Shown here in pieces: positions 1 through 5,419 of a stretch of 6,599 nucleotides of DNA. The first letter of the stretch is position 1, and the number at the start of each line of letters is the position of its first letter. The DNA comes from Deltaproteobacteria bacterium (GTDB taxonomy: Bacteria > Desulfobacterota > Syntrophia > Syntrophales > UBA2210): contig JAUVXT010000150.1 of NCBI GenBank assembly GCA_030603465.1, forward strand, positions 1 to 6,599, given 5' to 3'. A model generated the notes under the pieces. It was not told the DNA's origin and made no database searches. It was given only the letters and a program-made list of their open reading frames with translations. Made by a program: the position numbers and the translations under genes.

Positions 1-1
1 C

Positions 2-1141
2 CATCTTATACCATCCGGCATACTTCACGATCATAAGGTTTGTATCCTTGGGGACGGAATGGTCATCAATCCGGAGGTCCTCATTCGGGAAATAGACAAC
101 CTGCAGGAGAGGAATCTTTTTCCGGGAGACACGAAACTCTATATAAGTGAAAATGCTCATATCATAATGCCCTACCACAGAAGGTTGGACAGCGCCAGAG
201 AACGGCATAAAGGCAGGATAAAAATCGGGACGACGGAAAAGGGTATTGGCCCCGCGTATGAGGACAAGATTGCCCGTACAGGCATAAGGCTCTGTGATCT
301 CTTGAATGACGAGGTATTTAAGGAAAAACTTGAGAGAAACGTAGAGGAAAAAAATTTCTATTTGACGGAATTATTCAAGGAAGAACCCGTTGACTCAGAG
401 TTAATATATAGAGAGTACAAGGGATATGCAAAACGCCTTGAACAGTATGCCGCAAATACATCGGTGATAATAAAAAACGCTATTGAAAAGGGGAACAATA
501 TACTCTTTGAAGGGGCGCAGGGTTGTCATCTTGATATAGATCATGGCACCTATCCTTTTGTCACCTCGTCAAACACTGTGGCCGGCAACGCCTGTTGCGG
601 AACAGGTCTGGGGCCTACGGAGATCGATGCCGTAGTGGGGATCTGCAAGGCCTATACGACGAGAGTCGGAGAGGGTCCCTTTGTTACGGAACTGACCGAT
701 GAAACGGGCGAAAGGATGCAGAAGATGGGGCGGGAATTCGGCGCTACAACGGGGAGAAAAAGGCGGTGCGGATGGCTGGACACAGTTCTTGTCAGGCAGT
801 CTGTAAGATTATCGGGCATAAGCGGCCTTATAGTAACGAAGCTCGATATACTGACAGGCATTGATAAATTAAAGATCTGCGTGGGTTATAAGGTGAAAAA
901 CGAGATATTTACCGATCACGTGCCGTCGGATATTAAACAATTTGAGCTATGCCAGCCGATCTATGAAGAGATAGATGGCTGGACGGAGGATATAGGACAG
1001 GCCAGAAATATGAATGATCTTCCGGAAAATGCCGGGAAATATATTGAAAAGTTAGAAGAACTTACGGGGGTTAATGTTATTGCCGTCTCCGTGGGACCGG
1101 GGAGAGAGGATACTATTATTGTAAAAAATCCCTTTCGGTGA
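2..1141 (+). CDS. purA: Adenylosuccinate synthetase (5'-truncated by window edge)
   Basis: This enzyme condenses IMP and aspartate using GTP to give adenylosuccinate, the first committed step from IMP to AMP, in the cytoplasm. The frame is open from base 2, where it reads HLIPSGIL, so the methionine codon at 59 is internal and the true start lies upstream of the window. 379 residues are visible. Family members are about 430 residues, so roughly 50 are missing, including the N-terminal GDEGKG nucleotide loop. Visible family motifs in order are GTTEKGIGPAYEDK, LFEGAQGCHLDIDHGTYPF, TSSNTVAGNACCGTGLGP, TRVGEGPFVTEL, EFGATTGRKRRCGWLD, TKLDILTG and the C-terminal VSVGPGREDTI. No frameshift or missing motif is seen in the visible part. 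A palindromic element lies between it and rsfS, so co-transcription with the genes downstream is uncertain. Identification is firm from these motifs. Confidence 0.97.
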   Translation, partial: HLIPSGILHDHKVCILGDGMVINPEVLIREIDNLQERNLFPGDTKLYISENAHIIMPYHRRLDSARERHKGRIKIGTTEKGIGPAYEDKIARTGIRLCDLLNDEVFKEKLERNVEEKNFYLTELFKEEPVDSELIYREYKGYAKRLEQYAANTSVIIKNAIEKGNNILFEGAQGCHLDIDHGTYPFVTSSNTVAGNACCGTGLGPTEIDAVVGICKAYTTRVGEGPFVTELTDETGERMQKMGREFGATTGRKRRCGWLDTVLVRQSVRLSGISGLIVTKLDILTGIDKLKICVGYKVKNEIFTDHVPSDIKQFELCQPIYEEIDGWTEDIGQARNMNDLPENAGKYIEKLEELTGVNVIAVSVGPGREDTIIVKNPFR

Positions 1142-1170
1142 TTGGCGGTTTTTTGTGGGGACAACAGTGA

Positions 1171-1270
1171 AGCTCCCCGCAACAAGTTGCGGGGAGTCTC
1201 CGGTGGGTAAGGAATATGTTTATTTCTTATTCGTTCGCTAACCCCGCCGAAAGCAGCGGGAATGCGAGTT
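1171..1270. repeat. Palindromic intergenic element with two GC-rich hairpins
   Basis: This purA-rsfS spacer contains a perfect 11 bp inverted repeat. CTCCCCGCAAC at 1173-1183 pairs with GTTGCGGGGAG at 1186-1196 around AA. About 45 bp further on is a second, decayed hairpin, CCCGC/GCGGG, at about 1243-1260. The second is flanked by TTCGTTCGCT on the left and AATGCGAG on the right, which are partly complementary. Neither hairpin is followed by a T-run, so this is not a classical terminator. Two unequal GC-rich hairpins joined by an AT-rich linker resemble the REP/MITE-like repeats scattered between genes in many proteobacteria. Only one copy is visible here, so calling it a repeat is inference from its form. 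Confidence 0.5.
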
Positions 1271-1313
1271 TAAACCATAACAGGATATGATTTTAGTCAG
1301 AGAAGGGCAGGGA

Positions 1314-1688
1314 GTGAAAGAAAGGGTTATCCAATTAATTAATGCGGCACTGGAAAGAAAGGCAAAAGATCTTACTGTACTTAAAGTAAAAGAGTTTTCA
1401 TCCTTCGCCGATTATTTTATTATTTGCAGCGGTAGTTCCGATCGTCAGGTGAGGGCTATCGCCGATTCCATTGAAAAAAGACTGAAGGAATCCGGGGTTG
1501 CGCCGCTGGGAATCGAGGGGAGGCAATCCGGGGGATGGATCTTGATGGACTACGGCGATGCGGTGGTACACGTATTTCATGAACCGGTGAGGGAATTTTA
1601 TGATATAGAAAGATTGTGGTCGGATGCTACGAGCATGACAGTAGAGGACACTGTTCAAAAAATTGGTTCCCTGGACGATGATATGTAA
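1314..1688 (+). CDS. rsfS: Ribosomal silencing factor RsfS (Iojap/YbeB family)
   Basis: RsfS binds ribosomal protein L14 on the large subunit and blocks subunit joining, lowering translation during starvation. The 124-residue product covers the whole compact Iojap domain. It includes FADYFIICSGSSDRQVRAIA (about residues 31-50), PLGIEGRQSGGWILMDYGD (64-82) and the conserved VHVFHEPVREFYDIERLW stretch (85-102). I chose the GTG at 1314 because AGAAGG at 1301-1306 lies 7 nt upstream and the protein then begins at the usual family position (VKERVIQLIN). The in-frame ATG at 1287 would add nine residues, but its only AGGA sits one base away, too close to work well. A short acidic tail (SLDDDM) follows the domain. 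The 3' end overlaps or nearly touches comFC, so the two are probably translated from one message. Confidence 0.93.
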   Translation: MKERVIQLINAALERKAKDLTVLKVKEFSSFADYFIICSGSSDRQVRAIADSIEKRLKESGVAPLGIEGRQSGGWILMDYGDAVVHVFHEPVREFYDIERLWSDATSMTVEDTVQKIGSLDDDM

Positions 1689-2409
1689 AACGAAAATGAT
1701 TGTCAGCGGACTCGTTGACATATTATTTCCCAAAAGGTGTATGGTTTGTGGACTTTCTATCGGAAAGATCGAACAATATTCCTTCTGCCCGGAATGCATC
1801 TCCCGGATCAACTTTATCCGGTCGCCTTTATGTATCTCCTGCGGAATTCCCTTTGCCGATATATATGGAACAAGTCACCTCTGTGGAGACTGTATTGCGT
1901 CACGGCCACCCTTTACTGTTGCCAGGGCCCTGGGGATGTACGAAAAGACGCTGCTTGATGCCATACATCTTTTTAAATACAATGGCAAAATTGCGCTGGG
2001 TGAAATCCTGGGAGAAATGATGGCACAATATGACTATGATTCCCTGGATATAAGAGATTGTTCGCTGCTCGTACCTGTTCCACTCCATACACTTCGACTG
2101 AAGGAACGGGGATTTAACCAGGCATTGATACTGGCGAGACATATCGCCAATAAGTTTTCCCTGCCCTTGGACTTTACGGCTCTCAAAAGGAGTGTTGACA
2201 CAAAACCGCAGGTTAATCTTGGCAGGTCAAAGAGGGTCAAAAACATTAAAGGGGCCTTTGACGTGGCGCATGAGGAAAAGATCAGAGGCAAAAAGATCCT
2301 TCTGGTGGATGATGTGTATACAACCGGCAGCACAGTGAGGGAGTGTACCCGTGTTCTGATTGAAAAAAGGGCAAAAAAGGTGTCTGTTCTTACGCTTGCG
2401 AGGGCGTGA
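1678..2409 (+). CDS. comFC: ComF family phosphoribosyltransferase-like protein
   Basis: ComFC/GntX-type protein: an N-terminal cysteine-rich zinc region joined to a type I phosphoribosyltransferase fold. In naturally competent bacteria ComFC takes part in DNA uptake and transformation. Elsewhere its role is not settled. From the ATG at 1678 the product is 243 residues. Cysteine pairs are at residues 21/24, 37/40, 52/55 and 69/72, consistent with zinc binding. The segment VPVPLHTLRLKERGFNQA (132-149) and the PRPP loop ILLVDDVYTTGSTV (207-220) are typical of the family. The start is uncertain. ATG 1678 overlaps the rsfS end by 11 nt. ATG 1696 (MIVSGLVDILFPKRC) begins 7 nt after the rsfS stop and matches the usual family N-terminus. 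TTG 1663 is also in frame. None has a strong ribosome binding site, which suggests translational coupling to rsfS. Confidence 0.93.
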   Translation: MICKTKMIVSGLVDILFPKRCMVCGLSIGKIEQYSFCPECISRINFIRSPLCISCGIPFADIYGTSHLCGDCIASRPPFTVARALGMYEKTLLDAIHLFKYNGKIALGEILGEMMAQYDYDSLDIRDCSLLVPVPLHTLRLKERGFNQALILARHIANKFSLPLDFTALKRSVDTKPQVNLGRSKRVKNIKGAFDVAHEEKIRGKKILLVDDVYTTGSTVRECTRVLIEKRAKKVSVLTLARA

Positions 2410-2413
2410 AATC

Positions 2414-2485
2414 GTGTCGCTCCAGCGAAGGCGGAAGTTCATAAGCGCCTGAAAGAACTGGATTTCGGTTTTCACGGAAATAACA
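2414..2485. repeat. Probable decayed palindromic repeat between comFC and rfaE2
   Basis: Just after the comFC stop, the left arm (about 2416-2435, GTCGCTCCAGCGAAGGCGG) is followed by a spacer ending in CTGGATTT. A right arm follows at about 2464-2484 (TTCGGTTTTCACGGAAATAAC). The two are imperfectly complementary: about half of the positions pair exactly, and several others differ by transitions. The layout resembles the common intergenic element whose arms read like ATTCCCGCGAAAGCGGGAAT, here mutated. There is no T-run after the right arm. The assignment rests on general resemblance and is tentative. Confidence 0.3.
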
Positions 2486-2504
2486 AAAGTGTGTAAATCC
2501 TGGT

Positions 2505-2996
2505 ATGATGAGAAAAAGAATATTATCAAAAGAAAAATTGAAAGGGGAGCTGGACAGGCTGAGACATGAGGGGGAGAGGGTTGTCTTCACAAATGGGTGT
2601 TTTGATATTCTTCATGCGGGGCATGTGCAGTATCTAAATGAAGCCAGGAAGTTTGGCGATGTATTGGTTGTCGGCCTTAATAGTGATCGGTCGGTAAGAT
2701 CCATTAAGGGCGACTTAAGGCCCGTTGTTTCACAGGATGAAAGAGCTTATGTCGTGGCTTCTCTTAAAGCGGTGGATTACGTAACGATTTTTGATGAAGA
2801 TACTCCCCTGCAGTTGATAGAATATCTTGAACCTCATATACTTGTCAAAGGTGGAGATTGGAGTGAAGATAGTGTGGTCGGTAGAGAATCGGTGGTAAAA
2901 AGGGGTGGCAGTGTTAGAATTATCCCCCTTGTAAAGGGCAGATCAACAACCAATCTGATAGAAAAAATATTGACAGGATATAAAAATTATTGCTGA
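2505..2996 (+). CDS. rfaE2: D-glycero-beta-D-manno-heptose 1-phosphate adenylyltransferase
   Basis: This enzyme transfers AMP from ATP to heptose 1-phosphate. The product is the ADP-heptose precursor of the LPS inner core. The 163-residue protein is a single nucleotidyltransferase-fold domain corresponding to the C-terminal half of bifunctional HldE. The signature FTNGCFDILHAGH (28-40) contains the HxGH nucleotide-binding motif. VVGLNSDRSVRSIKG (55-69), LVKGGDW (113-119) and the C-terminal GRSTTNLIEKI (145-155) are typical of RfaE2. The heptokinase domain (RfaE1) is absent, so it must be encoded elsewhere, a common split arrangement outside the enterics. Two adjacent ATG codons (2505 and 2508) could start it, and no strong Shine-Dalgarno sequence is visible. 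It lies about 95 bp after comFC and 79 bp before dksA, probably in the same transcription unit. Confidence 0.95.
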   Translation: MMRKRILSKEKLKGELDRLRHEGERVVFTNGCFDILHAGHVQYLNEARKFGDVLVVGLNSDRSVRSIKGDLRPVVSQDERAYVVASLKAVDYVTIFDEDTPLQLIEYLEPHILVKGGDWSEDSVVGRESVVKRGGSVRIIPLVKGRSTTNLIEKILTGYKNYC

Positions 2997-3075
2997 AATT
3001 CCTTTACAAAAGGGATATCATTTTATATATTGCAATATCTGTTAGAAGTATTGAAAATTCGGGAGTTATTGAGGA

Positions 3076-3438
3076 ATGAAAAAGGATCAACAGGACTATT
3101 ATAGAGATTTATTAACAGAGAAGATAGATCAATTGCTCGGTGAAGCCGGGAAAACGGTTTCGGGGATGACCGGTGGAAATGAAAATTTTCCCGATCTGAG
3201 TGACAGAGCCTCTCGCGAATCTGACAGGAATTTTGAGTTACGGATACGGGACAGAGAACGGAAGCTTATTAAAAAGATGAATGAAGCCCTCATGCGGATT
3301 GATACGGGAACATTCGGGATATGCGAAGTGTGCGGGGAAGAGATATCCGAGAAGAGATTGATGGTAAGGCCCGTAACAACCCTCTGTATTAATTGCAAAA
3401 AGACCCAAGAGGAAATTGAAAAACAGAGAGGAGAATAG
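3076..3438 (+). CDS. dksA: DksA/TraR-type RNA polymerase-binding zinc-finger protein
   Basis: DksA proteins enter the RNA polymerase secondary channel and, with ppGpp, repress rRNA promoters and activate biosynthetic ones. The 120-residue product has a predicted N-terminal coiled coil carrying the acidic tip motif DLSDRA (40-45, matching DxxDxA). A second helix rich in charged residues (46-74) leads to a complete four-cysteine zinc finger, CEVC...CINC, with cysteines at 83, 86, 104 and 107. The spacing from the second Asp to the first Cys (40) and the Cys spacing match E. coli DksA as I recall it (D71, D74, C114, C117, C135, C138). The protein therefore seems to align without gaps, minus about 31 N-terminal residues. 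GAGGA touches the ATG directly, and GGGAG at 3061-3065 lies 10 nt upstream. Some lineages carry several DksA/TraR paralogs, so it may not be the principal DksA. Confidence 0.92.
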   Translation: MKKDQQDYYRDLLTEKIDQLLGEAGKTVSGMTGGNENFPDLSDRASRESDRNFELRIRDRERKLIKKMNEALMRIDTGTFGICEVCGEEISEKRLMVRPVTTLCINCKKTQEEIEKQRGE

Positions 3439-3522
3439 ACGTTAATTTGGGACGGTTTTCAATCCTGTCAATCGGGTTCGAAATGATTACCCTCCACACG
3501 AACTGTACCGGCTGCGAGTCGT

Positions 3523-3564
3523 GACAGTAAGTGCCCCTATATATGGTGATTGCTGTCCTTTATT
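3523..3564 (+). terminator. Long imperfect hairpin with U-rich tail, possible dksA terminator
   Basis: GACAGTAAGTGCC (3523-3535) can pair as RNA with GGTGATTGCTGTC (3545-3557). That gives 12 of 13 positions, counting G-U wobbles, around a 9 nt AU-rich loop. It is followed by CTTTATTCTT, a broken rather than continuous U-tract. It lies 85 bp beyond the dksA stop and could end the purA-dksA transcript. The interrupted tail and the wobble pairs make this only a moderate candidate. It could equally be part of a structured RNA. Confidence 0.35.
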
Positions 3565-3637
3565 CTTGGTGAATTTTCATTCGTAATAATACCCCTTTAA
3601 AATCAACACTGAAGAAACCTGTGCAGAATATTCAATT

Positions 3638-3664
3638 TTGTTCAAGTTCAAGGAAGGCGATAAT
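3638..3664 (+). promoter_or_regulatory. Possible sigma-70-type promoter in the dksA-S1 intergenic region
   Basis: GATAAT at 3659-3664 matches the -10 consensus at five of six positions. TTGTTC at 3638-3643 is a weak -35 box (three of six) at a short 15 bp spacing. Transcription would begin near 3671. It would run through the short ORF and into the terminator at 3799-3827, or on into the S1-domain gene. This is consensus matching by eye in AT-rich sequence, so false positives are likely. Confidence 0.25.
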
Positions 3665-3742
3665 TTTAACCGCAGGAATATATTGGATATTTCGAGGATT
3701 AAAATTTGAGTCTGACGCAGAAATTGGGCAAAAGGGGACGTT

Positions 3743-3829
3743 ATGCAAAGGTCTCTTAATGCGTTGTTGAAATCTTGGTCAATTGGGCCGGGTTGGAGTT
3801 ATCAGGCTATGCCTGATAAATATTTTTGA
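3743..3829 (+). CDS. Possible 28-residue small ORF overlapping a terminator
   Basis: An ATG at 3743 follows AAGGGG (3732-3737) at a 5 nt spacing, a good Shine-Dalgarno arrangement. It opens a 28-codon frame ending in TGA at 3827-3829. The predicted peptide begins MQRSLNALLK and ends AMPDKYF. I do not recognise it, and it has no signal peptide or membrane segment. Its last ten codons are the terminator hairpin and its T-tract, so ribosomes finishing this ORF would disrupt the hairpin. That is the layout of a leader peptide, but no run of a single regulatory codon is present. A chance ORF of this length is quite possible. Confidence 0.22.
   Translation: MQRSLNALLKSWSIGPGWSYQAMPDKYF
3799..3827 (+). 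terminator. Rho-independent terminator upstream of the S1-domain gene
   Basis: TTATCAGGC (3799-3807) and GCCTGATAA (3811-3819) form a perfect 9 bp stem around a 3 nt TAT loop. It is followed by TATTTTT (3821-3827). Stem, tight loop and T-rich tail make it the best terminator in the window. It lies about 100 bp before the S1-domain gene. It either ends a transcript starting upstream (dksA read-through or a small RNA) or acts as an attenuator in the S1 leader. Confidence 0.65.
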
Positions 3830-3931
3830 CTTGCGGTGGGCGGGTTAAAAGAAAGATGGATTATAAAAGTGCGGTAGTTCATGAAATTTAGATAATCGAT
3901 GGAAAAAGAAGGAGTAGAGCGAAGGGAAAAG

Positions 3932-5134
3932 ATGGAAAAGGACAACGCGAATAGCGGTACGAACACAGAAGAGCAGAGTTTTGAAGAGCTGTTGGAAGAG
4001 AGTTTGGCGGGAAACAGGAGGTTCAAGCCGGGTCAAAAGGTGAAGGCTGAAATTGTAAATATTACAAGTGATTGGATATTTATAGATCTGGGCGGAAAGA
4101 GTGAGGGAACACTTGCACGATCGGAAATGGTTGATGAAAAGGGAGAACTGACCGTTCACGAAGGCGATTCCGTCGAGACCTTTTTCCTGTCTGCACGCAA
4201 CAATGAGCTTCTCTTTACTACAAAAATAGAGACCGGAGAGGCTGGCCGCACTTACCTTGAAGAGGCATGGCAAAACGGTATTCCCGTTGAAGGCTTGGTC
4301 GAGAAGGAAATAAAGGGCGGTTATGATGTGAAGATTGCGGGTAACCTCAGGGGATTTTGCCCGCACTCACAGATGGGGATCAGGCGAAGAGACGATGAAA
4401 ATGAATATGTGGGGAAACGCCTTACATTTAAGATATTAGAATATGGCGAGGAAGGTCGCAATATTATTCTGTCGCAGAGGGCGATACAGGAAGAAGAATT
4501 GCGTAAGAAGAGAGAGGTACTGAAAGAAACGCTTCAGGAAGGGATGAGAGTTAAGGGGATTATAGCTTCCATACAGAAATTCGGGGCCTTTCTGGACATA
4601 GATGGCGTGCAGGGACTTATTCCCATCTCAGAGATCAGCTGGGAACAGGTGGTGGACACAGGAGAAATCCTCACAGTCGGCCAGGAGCTGGAAGTTGCCA
4701 TCCTGAAACTCGACTGGGAAAATGATCGGATAAGTTTCAGTATCAAGCAAACCCTGCCCGATCCATGGGAGCAGGTAGATGAAAAATATTCGGTAGGGTC
4801 TCGCTATACAGGCAAGGTTTCACGTCTGATGAAATTTGGAGCTTTCGTTACCCTGGAAGGGGGTATAGATGGCCTCATTCATATATCCCGCCTGGGCGAG
4901 GGTAAAAAAATTAGTCACCCGGGCGAAGTATTGGAAACAGGGCAGGACATAGAGGTTCAGGTCGAGAGTATCGATAAGGAGCAAAAACGGATTTCACTGC
5001 TCACTACCGATTACGCAGATGCAAAAAAGGCTGAAGAGAAAGATGATTACAGGGGATACATGGGAAAGCCGGGCACATCGATGGGAACCCTCGGTGATCT
5101 TCTGAAGGGCAAAGACCTGGTGAAAAAAAAGTAA
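3932..5134 (+). CDS. Four-S1-domain RNA-binding protein (ribosomal protein S1-like)
   Basis: Cytoplasmic RNA-binding protein built from four S1 (OB-fold) repeats. Numbered from the upstream ATG at 3899 (411 residues), they span about 42-110, 126-195, 213-283 and 298-370. Repeats 3 and 4 carry the classic KFGAF...GLIPISEIS and KFGAF...GLIHISRL cores. Repeat 2 has the IKGGYDV...GFCPHSQ pattern of S1 domain 2. A charged linker follows (371-390). The tail GTLGDLLKG (396-404) is set apart from the repeats. I chose the ATG at 3932 (400 residues) because GAAGGG at 3921-3926 lies 5 nt upstream. The ATG at 3899 has no ribosome binding site and would add MEKEGVERREK. Six-repeat S1 is typical of proteobacterial RpsA, so this may be a shorter S1 paralog acting in translation or RNA turnover. 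I therefore give no gene symbol. A terminator and possible leader precede it. Confidence 0.9.
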   Translation: MEKDNANSGTNTEEQSFEELLEESLAGNRRFKPGQKVKAEIVNITSDWIFIDLGGKSEGTLARSEMVDEKGELTVHEGDSVETFFLSARNNELLFTTKIETGEAGRTYLEEAWQNGIPVEGLVEKEIKGGYDVKIAGNLRGFCPHSQMGIRRRDDENEYVGKRLTFKILEYGEEGRNIILSQRAIQEEELRKKREVLKETLQEGMRVKGIIASIQKFGAFLDIDGVQGLIPISEISWEQVVDTGEILTVGQELEVAILKLDWENDRISFSIKQTLPDPWEQVDEKYSVGSRYTGKVSRLMKFGAFVTLEGGIDGLIHISRLGEGKKISHPGEVLETGQDIEVQVESIDKEQKRISLLTTDYADAKKAEEKDDYRGYMGKPGTSMGTLGDLLKGKDLVKKK

Positions 5135-5258
5135 AAAGTAGCGGTTTTTCCGGATCATAACCTTTTCGACATCATCTGTGCTTCCAAAATGATATCGTTT
5201 CTTATACGAAACTGATTCGACTACCATATCCAATCCATCGCTCTTTCTCCTTTCATAA

Positions 5259-5280
5259 GTGTTATCCCTAACACCCTTTT
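5259..5280 (+). terminator. Weak hairpin with short T-run after the S1-domain gene
   Basis: GTGTTA (5259-5264) and TAACAC (5269-5274) form a perfect 6 bp stem around TCCC, followed by CCTTTT. The stem is short and AT-rich and the T-run is only four bases, so termination would be weak. It lies about 125 bp after the S1-gene stop, in the convergent intergenic region, and is the only terminator-like structure there. It also directly precedes the AGGAG of the small ORF at 5292. Confidence 0.25.
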
Positions 5281-5291
5281 AGGAGATATCG

Positions 5292-5390
5292 ATGGCCTAT
5301 TGCAATATGTCAAATTGCGAACATTCTTTTACACCACTCTACACTTTGGAAATTGATTATGGAGTTATGATATTGATTTCCTGTATGTAA
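5292..5390 (+). CDS. Possible 32-residue cysteine-containing small ORF
   Basis: An ATG at 5292 lies 6 nt after AGGAG (5281-5285), one of the best ribosome binding site matches in the window. The frame runs 32 codons to TAA at 5388-5390. The predicted peptide begins MAYCNMSNCEHSF, contains three cysteines, and ends in a short hydrophobic stretch, VMILISCM. I do not recognise it. It sits between two convergent genes, with no clear promoter. A well-placed Shine-Dalgarno sequence can arise by chance, so this is a candidate only. Confidence 0.25.
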   Translation: MAYCNMSNCEHSFTPLYTLEIDYGVMILISCM

Positions 5391-5419
5391 TTTATGGAAC
5401 GGATTATTCTATTCCCCTG

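Larger units (their letters stand above)
3439..3898. other. 460 bp intergenic region with RNA-like structure, no clear long gene
   Basis: Between the dksA stop and the S1-domain gene no reading frame encodes a recognisable protein. Visible elements from left to right are: a small pairing of GTTCG (3476-3480) with CGAAC (3499-3503), extended by CGG/CCG after a bulge; a long imperfect hairpin at 3523-3557; a possible promoter with GATAAT at 3659-3664; an 8 bp inverted repeat AATTTTAA (3662-3669) with TTAAAATT (3699-3706); a 28-codon ORF at 3743-3829; and a terminator at 3799-3827. The last 70 bp before the S1 gene hold no convincing promoter. TTGACT at 3826-3831 lacks a well-spaced -10 box. Confidence 0.6.

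Noticed and set aside
59..61. ATG at 59 as the purA start
   Set aside because: The frame is open and matches the family (HLIPSGIL) up to the window edge, so this methionine is internal.
1120..1155. AAAAAATCC...GGTTTTTT at the end of purA as a terminator
   Set aside because: The pairing is almost only A-T with a large unpaired loop and no stable GC stem, so it is not convincing.
1398..1811. Minus-strand open frame of 137 codons across rsfS and comFC
   Set aside because: It lies opposite two well-supported genes and shows no recognisable domain, so it is a shadow frame.
3030..3058. TTGCAA - 17 bp - GAAAAT as a dksA promoter
   Set aside because: Both boxes match only four of six positions. 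The implied transcript would start on top of the GGGAG ribosome binding site candidate, leaving too short a leader.
3470..3495. GGGTTCGAAATGATTACCC resembling a tRNA T-arm
   Set aside because: No 5 bp T-stem fits around the loop, and no D-arm, anticodon arm or acceptor stem is found upstream.
3845..4366. Minus-strand open frame of 173 codons opposite the start of the S1 gene
   Set aside because: It is antisense to clear S1-domain coding sequence, with low-complexity Phe/Leu/Ser-rich content typical of shadow frames.
5135..5160. Hairpin just after the S1-gene stop (CGGTTTTTCCG)
   Set aside because: Only a 3 bp stem can form and it lacks a T-tail after it.
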